A stretch of 64,000 nt of DNA, from assembly GCF_003367245.1 (NCBI RefSeq), contig NZ_QRGR01000001.1:1-64000 (forward strand). The letters run 5' to 3'. This document shows, in pieces, positions 8,513 through 16,996 of this stretch (within the stretch, counting starts at the first letter, position 1; each line of letters begins with the position of its first letter). The notes under the pieces are model-generated. The model saw only the letters and a list, made by a program, of their open reading frames with translations. It did no database searches and was not told the DNA's origin. The stretch is from Pontibacter diazotrophicus. Lineage in GTDB: Bacteria > Bacteroidota > Bacteroidia > Cytophagales > Hymenobacteraceae. The position numbers and the translations under genes are program-made.

Positions 8513-9613
8513 ATGTTGCGTATCTCTACATTCCGAACCTTCACGCTTGCAGTTGCAGCCTGTGTTGCTTTTTCTTCCTGCTCCGACGAAAAAGAAGATG
8601 ATCCTTCCTATAATGTTCCGCAAACTTACAATTTCGAGAATGTAAGCTACACCGGCCAGACGCAGCGCATACAGATGCTGGATGAACTGGATGCTTATAT
8701 CAAAACAGGCCATAACGGTGTTGAGCTGGATGCACAGAAAATGAAAGACATGTATGCGAATACCAACAACGCCTTTTCTGATGCCAGTCTGAATGCCGCT
8801 ACCTCCAAACAGCTCAAGAACAAAACGATAGTTACAGCTCAGGATGATTTTGAAGGATACTTTGATGCCGTGGCCGCTGCCAGCCAAAGCAACGGTACCG
8901 CTGCCGCAGAGGGTACTGCCGGTATACTTAGAACAAACGACGGCACCAGAGGCTATCTGGTAGATGAGAATGGCCTGGAGTATGCACAAGTGATCCAGAA
9001 AGGTCTGATGGGCGCTGTATTCTTTAACCAGGCGGTAGAAGGTTACCTGTCTGCCGAGAAAATAGGTCCTGCTGTGGATAACACGAACGTAACGCCAGGC
9101 GAAGGTACGAAAATGGAACACCATTGGGATGAGGCTTTCGGCTACTTCGGTGCACCGGCTGATTTCCCGGCAAATACCACAGGCCTGAAGTACTGGGCCA
9201 ACTACAGCAACCAGGTAGACGCTGCACTGGGCAGCAACAAAGCCCTGATGGATGCCTTCATTAAAGGACGCGCCGCCATCTCAGCAAAAGACATGGAGGG
9301 TAAAGACGAAGCAGCCGCCACCATACGCACTGAGTGGGAGCGTTTAGTAGCCGCTTCTACCATTCATGAACTGAATGCAGCCAAGACTAACATCGCCGAC
9401 CAAGCTAAGAAGAGTCATTACCTGTCTGAGGCCATCGGGTTTGCGATGGGCCTGCAATACATAACAGCATCAAAATTATCAGCTGCCCAATACCAGGAGG
9501 TAATGCACGCCATTGGTCATAACCTTTACGAGACAACTGCCGACGATATCAACGCAGCCATTAACATCCTGAGCACAGCTTATGGCATGGATAACATCAA
9601 AGGGCAGCTATAG
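8513..9613 (+). CDS. DUF4856 lipoprotein
   Basis: 366 residues. The N-terminus is a lipoprotein signal with Cys in FSSCSDEKEDD near residue 23, so the product is probably an outer-membrane or periplasmic lipoprotein. The mature part is mostly helical, with features of DUF4856 proteins (VEGYLSAEKIG, MEHHWDEAFGYFGAP and LSEAIGFAMGLQY). The HHWDEAFGYFG segment could bind metal. It is the first gene behind the palindrome-linked promoter. In Bacteroidota such genes sit beside imelysin genes, which suggests a role in iron handling; no direct activity is known to me. Confidence 0.8.
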   Translation: MLRISTFRTFTLAVAACVAFSSCSDEKEDDPSYNVPQTYNFENVSYTGQTQRIQMLDELDAYIKTGHNGVELDAQKMKDMYANTNNAFSDASLNAATSKQLKNKTIVTAQDDFEGYFDAVAAASQSNGTAAAEGTAGILRTNDGTRGYLVDENGLEYAQVIQKGLMGAVFFNQAVEGYLSAEKIGPAVDNTNVTPGEGTKMEHHWDEAFGYFGAPADFPANTTGLKYWANYSNQVDAALGSNKALMDAFIKGRAAISAKDMEGKDEAAATIRTEWERLVAASTIHELNAAKTNIADQAKKSHYLSEAIGFAMGLQYITASKLSAAQYQEVMHAIGHNLYETTADDINAAINILSTAYGMDNIKGQL

Positions 9614-9706
9614 CACCTTAAAGTATTATTGTTAGTTTTTGAAAGTGCAGCAGCTGCGGAAATGCCAATCCTCAGCTGCTGCCTTTCGCATTTAAAAATA
9701 CACCAC

Positions 9707-10819
9707 ATGATAGTGTTTAAGAAATATACTGTAATGGCTATTGCCTGCCTCGCTGTGCTGAGCAGCTGCGGCTCCGATAATGAAGGTGGCCCCACAACAG
9801 AATACGACCGCCAGACGATGGTGGCCCACTATGCCGATAACCTGCTTGTGCCCGCCTTTACGGTGTTCGAAAACAAGACAGAAGCCATGGATGCCGCTGT
9901 CAATGCTTTTGTGGCAACGCCCACAGCCGGCACACTGGCCACTGCCCGCACTGCTTACCAGGAGGCCTACCTGGCCTTGCAGGACGTGAGTGTGTATGAG
10001 TTCGGCCCAGCGGAGGAGCAGTTGCTGCGCGCGAACCTCAATATTTACCCTACTTCTGCTGCTGAGATAGAAAACAATGTCACGTCAGGTACCTACGACT
10101 TGCAGGCTGCTGCCAATCTCGATGCCAAAGGCTTTCCTGCCCTGGATTATCTCCTGTACGGTGCCGGTTCTGAGGCTGCCGTAGTGGAACAATATACCTC
10201 CGGTGCCCATGCTGCAAATCGTAAAAAGTACCTGCAGGACGTCAGCAGCCTGGTTCACCAGCGTGCCAACGCTGCTTATACCGGCTGGACTAGCGGCAAC
10301 TATGTGGATACCTTTAAAAATGCACAAGGTACAGCCGTGGGAAGCGCAGTGGGTAACCTCGTGAACCAGCTGAACTTTGACATCGACGTGACCAAGCGCG
10401 CCAAAGTAGGATTCCCAAGCGGCAGGTTTTCAGTGGGAGAAGCGCTTCCGGAGAAGGTGGAAGCCTACTACAGCCAGACATCGCTGGACTTACTGAAGCA
10501 GGCTATCCGCGCAGAGAAGGCCGCTTTTTTGGGAATGACCGCAAACGGTACCAACGGGCCGGGACTGGACGATTACCTGGACCATGTGGAGGCTCCTTAT
10601 GGAGAAGGCATGCTGTCTGACGCCATTGAGGCGCAGTTTGATGCTGCCCTCGCTGCCGCAAACGCTGTGCAGGGGCCATTGGCAGAAGCTGTTACCACGC
10701 AGCCGCAGGCCGTGACGAAGGTATATGACGAGCTGCAGAAGCTCATCGTGCTCACCAAAACCGATATGCCCTCCGCACTGGGTGTTGCCATCAACTACAC
10801 CGACAGCGACGGTGATTAA
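9707..10819 (+). CDS. Imelysin-family (M75-like) iron-regulated lipoprotein
   Basis: I start at the ATG at 9707, which begins a lipoprotein signal (MIVFKKYTVMAIACLAVLSS, then Cys); an in-frame extension to 9629 would precede it with non-signal sequence. The product is about 370 residues. The imelysin fold is indicated by YQEAYLALQDVSVYEFGP near residue 85 and GFPALDYLLYG near 140. Imelysins are helical periplasmic or surface proteins linked to iron uptake. They were once called peptidases, but proteolysis is not established for this type. It follows the DUF4856 gene and precedes the HTTM and receptor genes, forming one likely iron-responsive unit. Confidence 0.85.
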   Translation: MIVFKKYTVMAIACLAVLSSCGSDNEGGPTTEYDRQTMVAHYADNLLVPAFTVFENKTEAMDAAVNAFVATPTAGTLATARTAYQEAYLALQDVSVYEFGPAEEQLLRANLNIYPTSAAEIENNVTSGTYDLQAAANLDAKGFPALDYLLYGAGSEAAVVEQYTSGAHAANRKKYLQDVSSLVHQRANAAYTGWTSGNYVDTFKNAQGTAVGSAVGNLVNQLNFDIDVTKRAKVGFPSGRFSVGEALPEKVEAYYSQTSLDLLKQAIRAEKAAFLGMTANGTNGPGLDDYLDHVEAPYGEGMLSDAIEAQFDAALAAANAVQGPLAEAVTTQPQAVTKVYDELQKLIVLTKTDMPSALGVAINYTDSDGD

Positions 10820-10829
10820 ATAATTACTT

Positions 10830-10903
10830 GTTGTCATCTCTACCAGAAGAAGAGAGCAGAATGAAATATCTCAGATTTCTCCCTCTGGTACCGACGACAA
10901 CCT
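10830..10903. repeat. Diverged GTCAT-type palindrome
   Basis: An imperfect inverted repeat lies in the spacer after the imelysin gene: gttgtcatctctaccaga on the left and tctggtaccgacgacaac on the right, with agatttctccctc next to the right arm. It is related in layout to the repeats at 18551-18634 and 62387-62476. It might cause partial termination inside the operon. Confidence 0.5.
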
Positions 10904-10968
10904 TAAGAGCTGATTAACTAATTGGAAAAGCCTTAAAAAAAGGAAAAATTTAGAAAGCGACAGTTTAC

Positions 10969-12342
10969 ATGCTCCAGAAGCTAAAGCCGTACCTCACCGC
11001 ACCAGTATCCGCAGCACCGCTGGCAGTATTCCGCGTTATTTTTGGCGGAATGATGCTGGCCAGCATCCTGCGATTTATATGGAAAGGATGGGTGACGGAG
11101 CTGTATGTGCTGCCGAAGGTATACTTTCCTTACTACGGCTTTGAGTGGGTGCAGCCACTGGGCGAAGCAGGCATGTACGCCCTCTTTTTTGTGATGGCGG
11201 TGGCTGCCCTGGGTATCATGCTGGGGCTGTTCTATCGCCTGTCAGCGCTGCTGTTCTTCCTTAGCTTTACGTACGTCGAGCTTATCGACAAAACCAACTA
11301 CCTCAACCACTATTACTTTGTGAGCATCGTGGCGCTGCTATTGGTGCTGGTACCGGCGCACCGGCATTTCTCGCTGGATGTGCTGCGCAGACCGCATAGC
11401 TGGGTAAGTCATGTGCCGCGCTGGGCTGTGCTGATTTTTAAGCTGCAGTTGGGACTGGTGTACTTCTACGCCGGCATCGCCAAGCTAAACCCCGATTGGT
11501 TGCTGGAGGCCATGCCGCTGCGCTACTGGCTGCCCGCCCACACACACCTGCCGCTCATTGGTCCGCTGCTTGATGAAGTGTGGGTGGCTTTTGTTTTCTG
11601 CTGGTTCGGCGCATTCTACGACCTGACTATTCCTCTCTTCCTGAGCTGGCGCAAAAGCAGGGTGCTGGCTTACCTCACGGTGGTGGTGTTTCATGTGCTT
11701 ACGGCGGTGCTGTTCCAGATAGGTATGTTCCCTTACATCATGATGGTGAGCACACTCATTTTCTTCTCCGAAGGCTTTCATGAGCGCCTGCTGGGTTGGT
11801 TCCGGGGGCTGGCTAAAGTACGGATGCCTGCCGCTCCTGCCTATGCGAGGGTGGCGGCGCAGCCACTGCTTTTAAACCTGCTGGCGGTATACTTTGTCGT
11901 GCAGGTGCTGGTGCCCTGGCGCTTTGTGCTGTACCCCGGCCCGCTTTTCTGGACCGAGCAGGGTTACCGCTTCTCCTGGCGCGTGATGCTGATGGAGAAA
12001 GCCGGAACAGCCTTTTTTTATGTGCGCGACCCTAAGACGGGCTATGAAATAGAAATCAACAACCGCGATTACCTGACCATTACCCAGGAGAAGCAGATGG
12101 CCATGCAGCCCGACATGCTGCTGCAGTACGCCCACATGCTGCAGCAGGATTTTGCCGCCCGCGGTATATCCGGCACGCAGGTGCGTGCCGAGGTGTATGT
12201 GAGTATGAATGGCCGTGGCAGCCGGCTTTATATCGACCCGACTGTTAATTTGGCGGCCGAAAAAGAGAGCTTCCTGCCGAAGCCCTGGATTTTACCTTTA
12301 GACGAAGTGGCTCTTCCGCAACAGGCGGTGGGGCAGAAATAG
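10969..12342 (+). CDS. HTTM-domain (vitamin K gamma-carboxylase-like) membrane protein
   Basis: 457 residues. The N-terminal two thirds is a polytopic HTTM-type domain (helices from about residue 15 to 310), with typical segments FRVIFGGMMLASILRF, DKTNYLNHYYFVSIVALLL and LQLGLVYFYAGIAKLNPDW. A soluble C-terminal portion (about 340-457) contains REKAG-like strands and DPKTGYEIEINNRDYLT. Distant relatives catalyse vitamin K-dependent carboxylation, but the bacterial proteins are uncharacterised. Its stop codon directly abuts the ATG of the TonB-dependent receptor gene, so the pair is translationally coupled. This suggests a function tied to receptor-mediated uptake. Confidence 0.85.
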   Translation: MLQKLKPYLTAPVSAAPLAVFRVIFGGMMLASILRFIWKGWVTELYVLPKVYFPYYGFEWVQPLGEAGMYALFFVMAVAALGIMLGLFYRLSALLFFLSFTYVELIDKTNYLNHYYFVSIVALLLVLVPAHRHFSLDVLRRPHSWVSHVPRWAVLIFKLQLGLVYFYAGIAKLNPDWLLEAMPLRYWLPAHTHLPLIGPLLDEVWVAFVFCWFGAFYDLTIPLFLSWRKSRVLAYLTVVVFHVLTAVLFQIGMFPYIMMVSTLIFFSEGFHERLLGWFRGLAKVRMPAAPAYARVAAQPLLLNLLAVYFVVQVLVPWRFVLYPGPLFWTEQGYRFSWRVMLMEKAGTAFFYVRDPKTGYEIEINNRDYLTITQEKQMAMQPDMLLQYAHMLQQDFAARGISGTQVRAEVYVSMNGRGSRLYIDPTVNLAAEKESFLPKPWILPLDEVALPQQAVGQK

Positions 12343-14760
12343 ATGAACATGCGCATCACGCTAACTATCGCTCTGGTGCTTTGCAGCTGTCTGGCTGCAC
12401 TGGCACAAACATATTCGGTTACTGGTAAGGTAACCAGTACTGCCTCGCAACAAGCCGTGCCACAGGCCGAGGTGCTGCTAGCGAATACCGGAACTTTGTT
12501 CAAGGCCGATGCCAAAGGAAATTATACCATTCCTAATCTGGCACCCGGCACCTATACCCTTACAGCCTATGGCGAAGGCTGGGGTGCCGCTACGCAGCAG
12601 GTCATCATCAGCAACAGCAATATATCCCTCCACTTTTCGCTGAAGCCGCTGGAGGGGCAGTTGCGGGAGGTAAACGTAAAGGGGGAGCGCGAGAAAACAT
12701 TTGGCATCACCCGCCTGAACTCTGTGGAGGGTGCCGCCATTTATGAAGGTAAAAAGAGCGAAGTGGTGGTGATCAGCGACATTACCGCGAACAAGGCCAC
12801 CAACAACAGCCGCCAGGTATTTGCCAAGGTAGCCGGCCTTAACATCTGGGAGAGCGATGGAGCAGGTTTACAGCTCGGTATCGGGGGCCGTGGCCTCAGC
12901 CCGAACCGCACTTCCAACTTTAACACCCGCCAGAACGGCTACGATATTTCGGCTGATGCCCTCGGCTACCCTGAAAGCTACTATACCCCGCCTGTTGAGG
13001 CACTGGACCGGATTGAGGTGGTTCGCGGAGCGGCCTCGCTGCAGTATGGCACGCAGTTCGGCGGCATGATCAATTTTGTGATGAAGGAAGGGCCGGAGGA
13101 CAAGCCGTTCGAGTTGACAACCCGCCAGACAGCAGGCTCCTGGGGCCTGCTGAATACCTTTAACAGCATTGGCGGCACCAAAGGCAAACTGCACTACTAT
13201 GGCTTTTACCAGTACAAGCGCGGCGATGGCTGGCGCGAGAATTCTGAATTTAATGCCCACACCGCCTTTGGCTCGCTGCACTATAAGCCAAACGAGAAGC
13301 TGGAGATAGGCTTTAACTATACTTACATGGATTACCTGGCGCAGCAGCCAGGCGGGCTCACAGACATGGCTTTCGGGCAGGACGCACAGCAATCCATCCG
13401 CGACCGCAACTGGTTTAAAGTAAACTGGAACCTGATGGCCCTCACGCTGGATTACCGCCTGGGCGAGCGCACAAAGCTGAACATCCGTAATTTCGGGCTG
13501 CTGGCCCAGCGCGATGCCCTGGGCTTCATGGGCAAGATCAGCCGCCCGGACGATATTACGCAACCTCGTACTTTACTACAGGACCAGTTTAACAACTTCG
13601 GCAACGAAACACGCCTCATTCACCGCTACGACCTGGGCAACTCCTTCTCCACTTTGCTGGTAGGTGCCCGCTACTACCGTGGCTTCACTGATCAGCAACA
13701 GGGCGATGGCTCCGCTGCCGCAGACGCCGACTTCCGGTTTTACTCTGAAACGGGCGCGCCCAATGCCTCCAGTTACGATTACCTGAGCCGCAACGTCGCT
13801 TTCTTTGCCGAGAACATCTTCAACATTACACCAAAGTTGAGTTTGACTCCGGGTGTGCGTTACGAATGGATTAACACTAACGCCGATGGCAGCTACCGTG
13901 CTGTAATGGCCGACCAGGCAGGTAATATTATCCGGGATGAGGTGGTGCCGGAAGATAGGGAGAGCTCACGCAACGTGCTGCTGCTGGGCCTCGGGCTGAG
14001 CTACAAACCAAGCGAGCAGATGGAGGTATACGCCAACTTCTCGCAGAACTACCGCGCCATCAACTTCAACGACATGCGCGTGATTAACCCAAACCAGTTC
14101 GTGGACCAGAACCTGAAAGACGAGTCCGGTTACAGCACTGACCTGGGCTTCAGGGGCAACATCAGCGGCATTCTGAATTACGATGCGAGTCTTTTTTACC
14201 TGGCTTATAAAAACCGCATCAACTTTCAGAATATCCCGGGCACCACCAACCGTATCCGCACCAATGTGGGAGACTCGCGCAACCTGGGCCTTGAGACTTT
14301 TGTGGAGGCCGACCTCCTGAAGCTATACTATGGCAAAGACCATCCGAACAGTCTTTCTGCCTTTTCTAATATCACGCTGGTAAATACAAAATATAGCAGT
14401 CCGCTGACAGATATAGATGGCAATGAAGTAGAACTGGCACCGCCGGTAATTGCCAAACTAGGTCTCTCCTTCAAGCGCAACAATTTTAAGCTGGCCTACC
14501 AGTACGCTTATACTGCAGAGCAGTACACCGACGCACCAAACTCTTTGCTGGAGCCAACGGCTGTAGTAGGAGTTATACCTGCCTACTGGGTGATGGACCT
14601 CTCCGGTAGCTATACCTACAAGCGCTTTACCCTGGAGACCGGCATCAACAACCTCACCGACAACCGCTACTTTACGCGCCGCGCTACAGGTTATCCGGGG
14701 CCGGGTATTATCCCATCTGATGCCCGCAACTACTATGTAACGCTGCAGTTTCAACTTTAG
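12343..14760 (+). CDS. TonB-dependent outer-membrane receptor (FecA-like)
   Basis: 805 residues. The signal peptide ends near CLAALAQT (residue 22). A carboxypeptidase-regulatory-like domain spans about 23-108 (SVTGKVTSTASQQAVPQAEV), a plug domain about 125-250 (GLQLGIGGRGLSPNRT and ALDRIEVVRGAASLQYG), and a 22-strand-type barrel runs to the C-terminus, which ends in a typical aromatic-alternating strand (YYVTLQFQL). With imelysin, DUF4856 and an upstream Fur-like palindrome, ferric siderophore or ferric citrate uptake is likely, but the ligand is not readable. No TonB, ExbB or SusD partner is encoded nearby. Confidence 0.9.
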   Translation: MNMRITLTIALVLCSCLAALAQTYSVTGKVTSTASQQAVPQAEVLLANTGTLFKADAKGNYTIPNLAPGTYTLTAYGEGWGAATQQVIISNSNISLHFSLKPLEGQLREVNVKGEREKTFGITRLNSVEGAAIYEGKKSEVVVISDITANKATNNSRQVFAKVAGLNIWESDGAGLQLGIGGRGLSPNRTSNFNTRQNGYDISADALGYPESYYTPPVEALDRIEVVRGAASLQYGTQFGGMINFVMKEGPEDKPFELTTRQTAGSWGLLNTFNSIGGTKGKLHYYGFYQYKRGDGWRENSEFNAHTAFGSLHYKPNEKLEIGFNYTYMDYLAQQPGGLTDMAFGQDAQQSIRDRNWFKVNWNLMALTLDYRLGERTKLNIRNFGLLAQRDALGFMGKISRPDDITQPRTLLQDQFNNFGNETRLIHRYDLGNSFSTLLVGARYYRGFTDQQQGDGSAAADADFRFYSETGAPNASSYDYLSRNVAFFAENIFNITPKLSLTPGVRYEWINTNADGSYRAVMADQAGNIIRDEVVPEDRESSRNVLLLGLGLSYKPSEQMEVYANFSQNYRAINFNDMRVINPNQFVDQNLKDESGYSTDLGFRGNISGILNYDASLFYLAYKNRINFQNIPGTTNRIRTNVGDSRNLGLETFVEADLLKLYYGKDHPNSLSAFSNITLVNTKYSSPLTDIDGNEVELAPPVIAKLGLSFKRNNFKLAYQYAYTAEQYTDAPNSLLEPTAVVGVIPAYWVMDLSGSYTYKRFTLETGINNLTDNRYFTRRATGYPGPGIIPSDARNYYVTLQFQL

Positions 14761-15495
14761 GATGGTGGTTGATTGTTGATTGTGCTTTGGCGATTGTCAA
14801 TTCTTAGTATATTGTTCAAGTGTAAAGGTACAGCCTTTTATCCCCGTCATCATGAAAGAATCTTGTGAGTTACCTGCAGGTAATAGCATATGAGGTAAAG
14901 CACCTTCCACAAAGCTCTTGCATTCTCAATTTGTCAGCACGGAGTGAAGGTGATTCCAGTCTTTGGGTTGAGCGCCTTGTATTTGTTGCGGTGCTGAGCG
15001 GTAGCGAGGCAGCCCGCAGCAGAGCGAGGGCAGCTTCAAATACACAGCGCGATGCCCAAAGACGAGGCCTCTCGGCCTAGAGAGCATACCCTAATACTAT
15101 GCAAAAAGGCCGTTAATGAGTCGCTGGAAAAGCCGGAGCCACGACAGGTTAGACAGAATCAAGCACATACAAAGAATACTCACTCATAAAATCAACATGA
15201 TTTTATGGAGCATGGCTAGGGAGAGGTGGTACAACTCACAAGATCTTACCAGGATGACAGAAAGAAGCAGAGGAATATATCTACACATCCTTTGTCTAAA
15301 ACAGTGGGAGCAGCTCGTTTTCTCATGATGCTCATGCGTAATGAATTCTGTTCTGAACATGGCCACTCCCAATTTGGAGGAAGGAGAAGAATCTGCTAAT
15401 TTGAGGGAAGAGGTGACATGTATGCAGGGTAATTTTCCTGAAGATGTCCGCCGCCTCAGAAACCATATAGCAAATACTTAAACCCATTCCGACAA
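14761..15495. other. 735-bp spacer without a convincing gene; structured inverted repeat inside
   Basis: No ORF here has a recognisable product or good start signals. The main structure is an imperfect inverted repeat: an arm at 14959-14986 beginning gtctttgggttgagcgcc, and a complementary arm at 15037-15063 ending gatgcccaaagac. Between the arms lies a near-duplicate AGCGAGGCAGC / AGCGAGGGCAGC. Degenerate gattgttgattg tracts occur just after the receptor gene. The rest, 15080-15495, looks like ordinary AT-rich spacer. Confidence 0.5.
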
Positions 15496-16620
15496 ATGAA
15501 TAACCAGATCTGGATAATGACCTCAGCCTTTGATAAGCTGAGCCTGGACGATGTAATTGTAAAGGCGCAGGAGGCAGGTGTGCAGGGGTTGGATGTGTGC
15601 GTGTTCCGCAGAGATGGCACCCGCGACGACTTTGTGGCGACACACCTCGATTATGAGAACTTCGGCCTTGATGACGCCAAAGAACTGCTGGACAGGTTTA
15701 ACGGCGCCCGCCTGCAACTTTCCATAGGCGCTTTTGATAACCTGATAGGGGGCGACCCGGCGCAGCGCGTGAAAAACCAGAACCACCTGCTGCGGCTCAT
15801 CCGCATGGCGCACCTGCTGGGCGGCGACGCTAACGACGTGAAAGTAGGCACCTTTGTAGGCTATAACCATGAACTAGGCAACCAGGAGCAGGGTTTTCAG
15901 AAGAACCTGGAGGAGTACGCCCGCATTTTTGCTCCCATCATCAAGTATGCCGAGGACCTGGGCGTGACCGTGCTGTATGAGAACTGCCCGATGGAAGGCT
16001 GGCGCTCGGCAGGTTATACCGGCACCTTCAATAACCTGACCGGTGTGCTGGCGGCCCGCAAGCTGATGTACGAGCTGATACCGAGCAAAGCCCACGGCGA
16101 AATCTATGACCCCTCGCATGATGTGTGGCAGCATGTGGATCCCGGCGAGGTAATCCAACACACAGACATAGCGCGCCTGCACCGCATTCATGTAAAAGCG
16201 ACCCGCAGGGGCAACAACGTGCACTGGGGCAACATGTACCCGATGCAGTTGGTGGATACCGATTTGGCGAAACGTGCCGGCGTGCCTACCTGCAGCAATG
16301 AGTGGGACCGCCATAACTACGAAGCCATGCTGCCCGGCTTCGGCGGCTCCGACAGCATGGACTGGCGTGCTTTTGTGAACACACTGAAGGAGCAAAACTT
16401 TACCGGTCCTTTTGAAATCGAGAATGAGGCGGCTTTGTCGAAAGGTACCGGTAATATGGGTGCCATCATGCAGGGCTTCAAAGCCACTACTTTAAACCTG
16501 GCGCCTATGCTGTGGGAACTTACCGAAGCAGGTTATCAGTACAACGTGAAAGATTTTCGCGAACTGAAGCAGGTAGCAAGCAAAGACATACCGGTGGTAA
16601 CGATGGAGGAGCTTTCATGA
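15496..16620 (+). CDS. Xylose isomerase-like TIM-barrel protein (sugar isomerase/epimerase family)
   Basis: 374 residues without a signal peptide, so cytosolic. It shows the AP-endonuclease-2/xylose isomerase-like barrel layout: early VQGLDVCVFR, VTVLYENCPMEG near residue 155 (Glu metal ligand), YDPSHDVWQHVDP near 205, RIHVKATRRGNNVHWG near 233, and FEIENEAALSKG near 305. Conserved Glu, Asp and His residues match a divalent-metal sugar isomerase or epimerase. The substrate is unknown. It lies upstream of, and convergent with, a GH109-like gene. Confidence 0.75.
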   Translation: MNNQIWIMTSAFDKLSLDDVIVKAQEAGVQGLDVCVFRRDGTRDDFVATHLDYENFGLDDAKELLDRFNGARLQLSIGAFDNLIGGDPAQRVKNQNHLLRLIRMAHLLGGDANDVKVGTFVGYNHELGNQEQGFQKNLEEYARIFAPIIKYAEDLGVTVLYENCPMEGWRSAGYTGTFNNLTGVLAARKLMYELIPSKAHGEIYDPSHDVWQHVDPGEVIQHTDIARLHRIHVKATRRGNNVHWGNMYPMQLVDTDLAKRAGVPTCSNEWDRHNYEAMLPGFGGSDSMDWRAFVNTLKEQNFTGPFEIENEAALSKGTGNMGAIMQGFKATTLNLAPMLWELTEAGYQYNVKDFRELKQVASKDIPVVTMEELS

Positions 16621-16760
16621 GTTGATTGCTGCTGATGTAAGTCGTAACAACAATTCTGTTCGTCAGGAAGTGGTGCTGTTTAACGCCTGCCATTTTTGGA
16701 ATTATAAGAAGTAAAAACAGTACTGGGAAGGTATAAATTCAAATATATGTAAATATTTAT

Positions 16761-16790
16761 ATTGTAAATTTTGTTTATCAAGTTTACAAT
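16761..16790. promoter_or_regulatory. Operator-like inverted repeat in a convergent spacer
   Basis: ATTGTAAA at 16761-16768 and its complement TTTACAAT at 16783-16790 are separated by 14 bp. The right arm overlaps the -33 region of the promoter-like signal at 16783-16813. The regulator is unknown. Confidence 0.4.
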
Positions 16791-16813
16791 CTTAACTTAG
16801 AGCATTAAGTTTG
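16783..16813 (+). promoter_or_regulatory. Orphan promoter-like signal
   Basis: TTTA at 16783-16786, a 19-bp spacer, and TAAGTTTG at 16806-16813, an exact TAnnTTTG. No plus-strand gene follows; the next gene runs toward it. An intrinsic terminator begins only 19 bp further on, so any transcript would be very short. Confidence 0.45.
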
Positions 16814-16831
16814 TTTTCATAGCTTGGAAAG

Positions 16832-16858
16832 GCACTCTATCTTATAGGGTGCTTTTTT
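16832..16858 (+). terminator. Intrinsic terminator
   Basis: 9-bp stem GCACTCTAT / ATAGGGTGC (one G-U pair), 3-base loop, then six T. It may end the TIM-barrel gene 210 bp upstream or a short transcript from the promoter-like signal at 16783. Confidence 0.75.
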
Positions 16859-16996
16859 ATTTTATGGTGTGCGCTACCTCGCCTTGTCTCATGAACTTTA
16901 TTTGAAGGAGTTAGCTAAATCTGATGCATGACTGCCTGTTAAGGGCAGGTTGCGACCACCCCTAACAGGGATTGGAAAAAATACTGCTTTGCCGGC

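Noticed and set aside
14865..15328. Two open frames of about 70 codons on the plus strand after the TonB receptor gene
   Set aside because: The first spans the structured inverted repeat and neither has a signal, motif or ribosome site; treated as chance frames.
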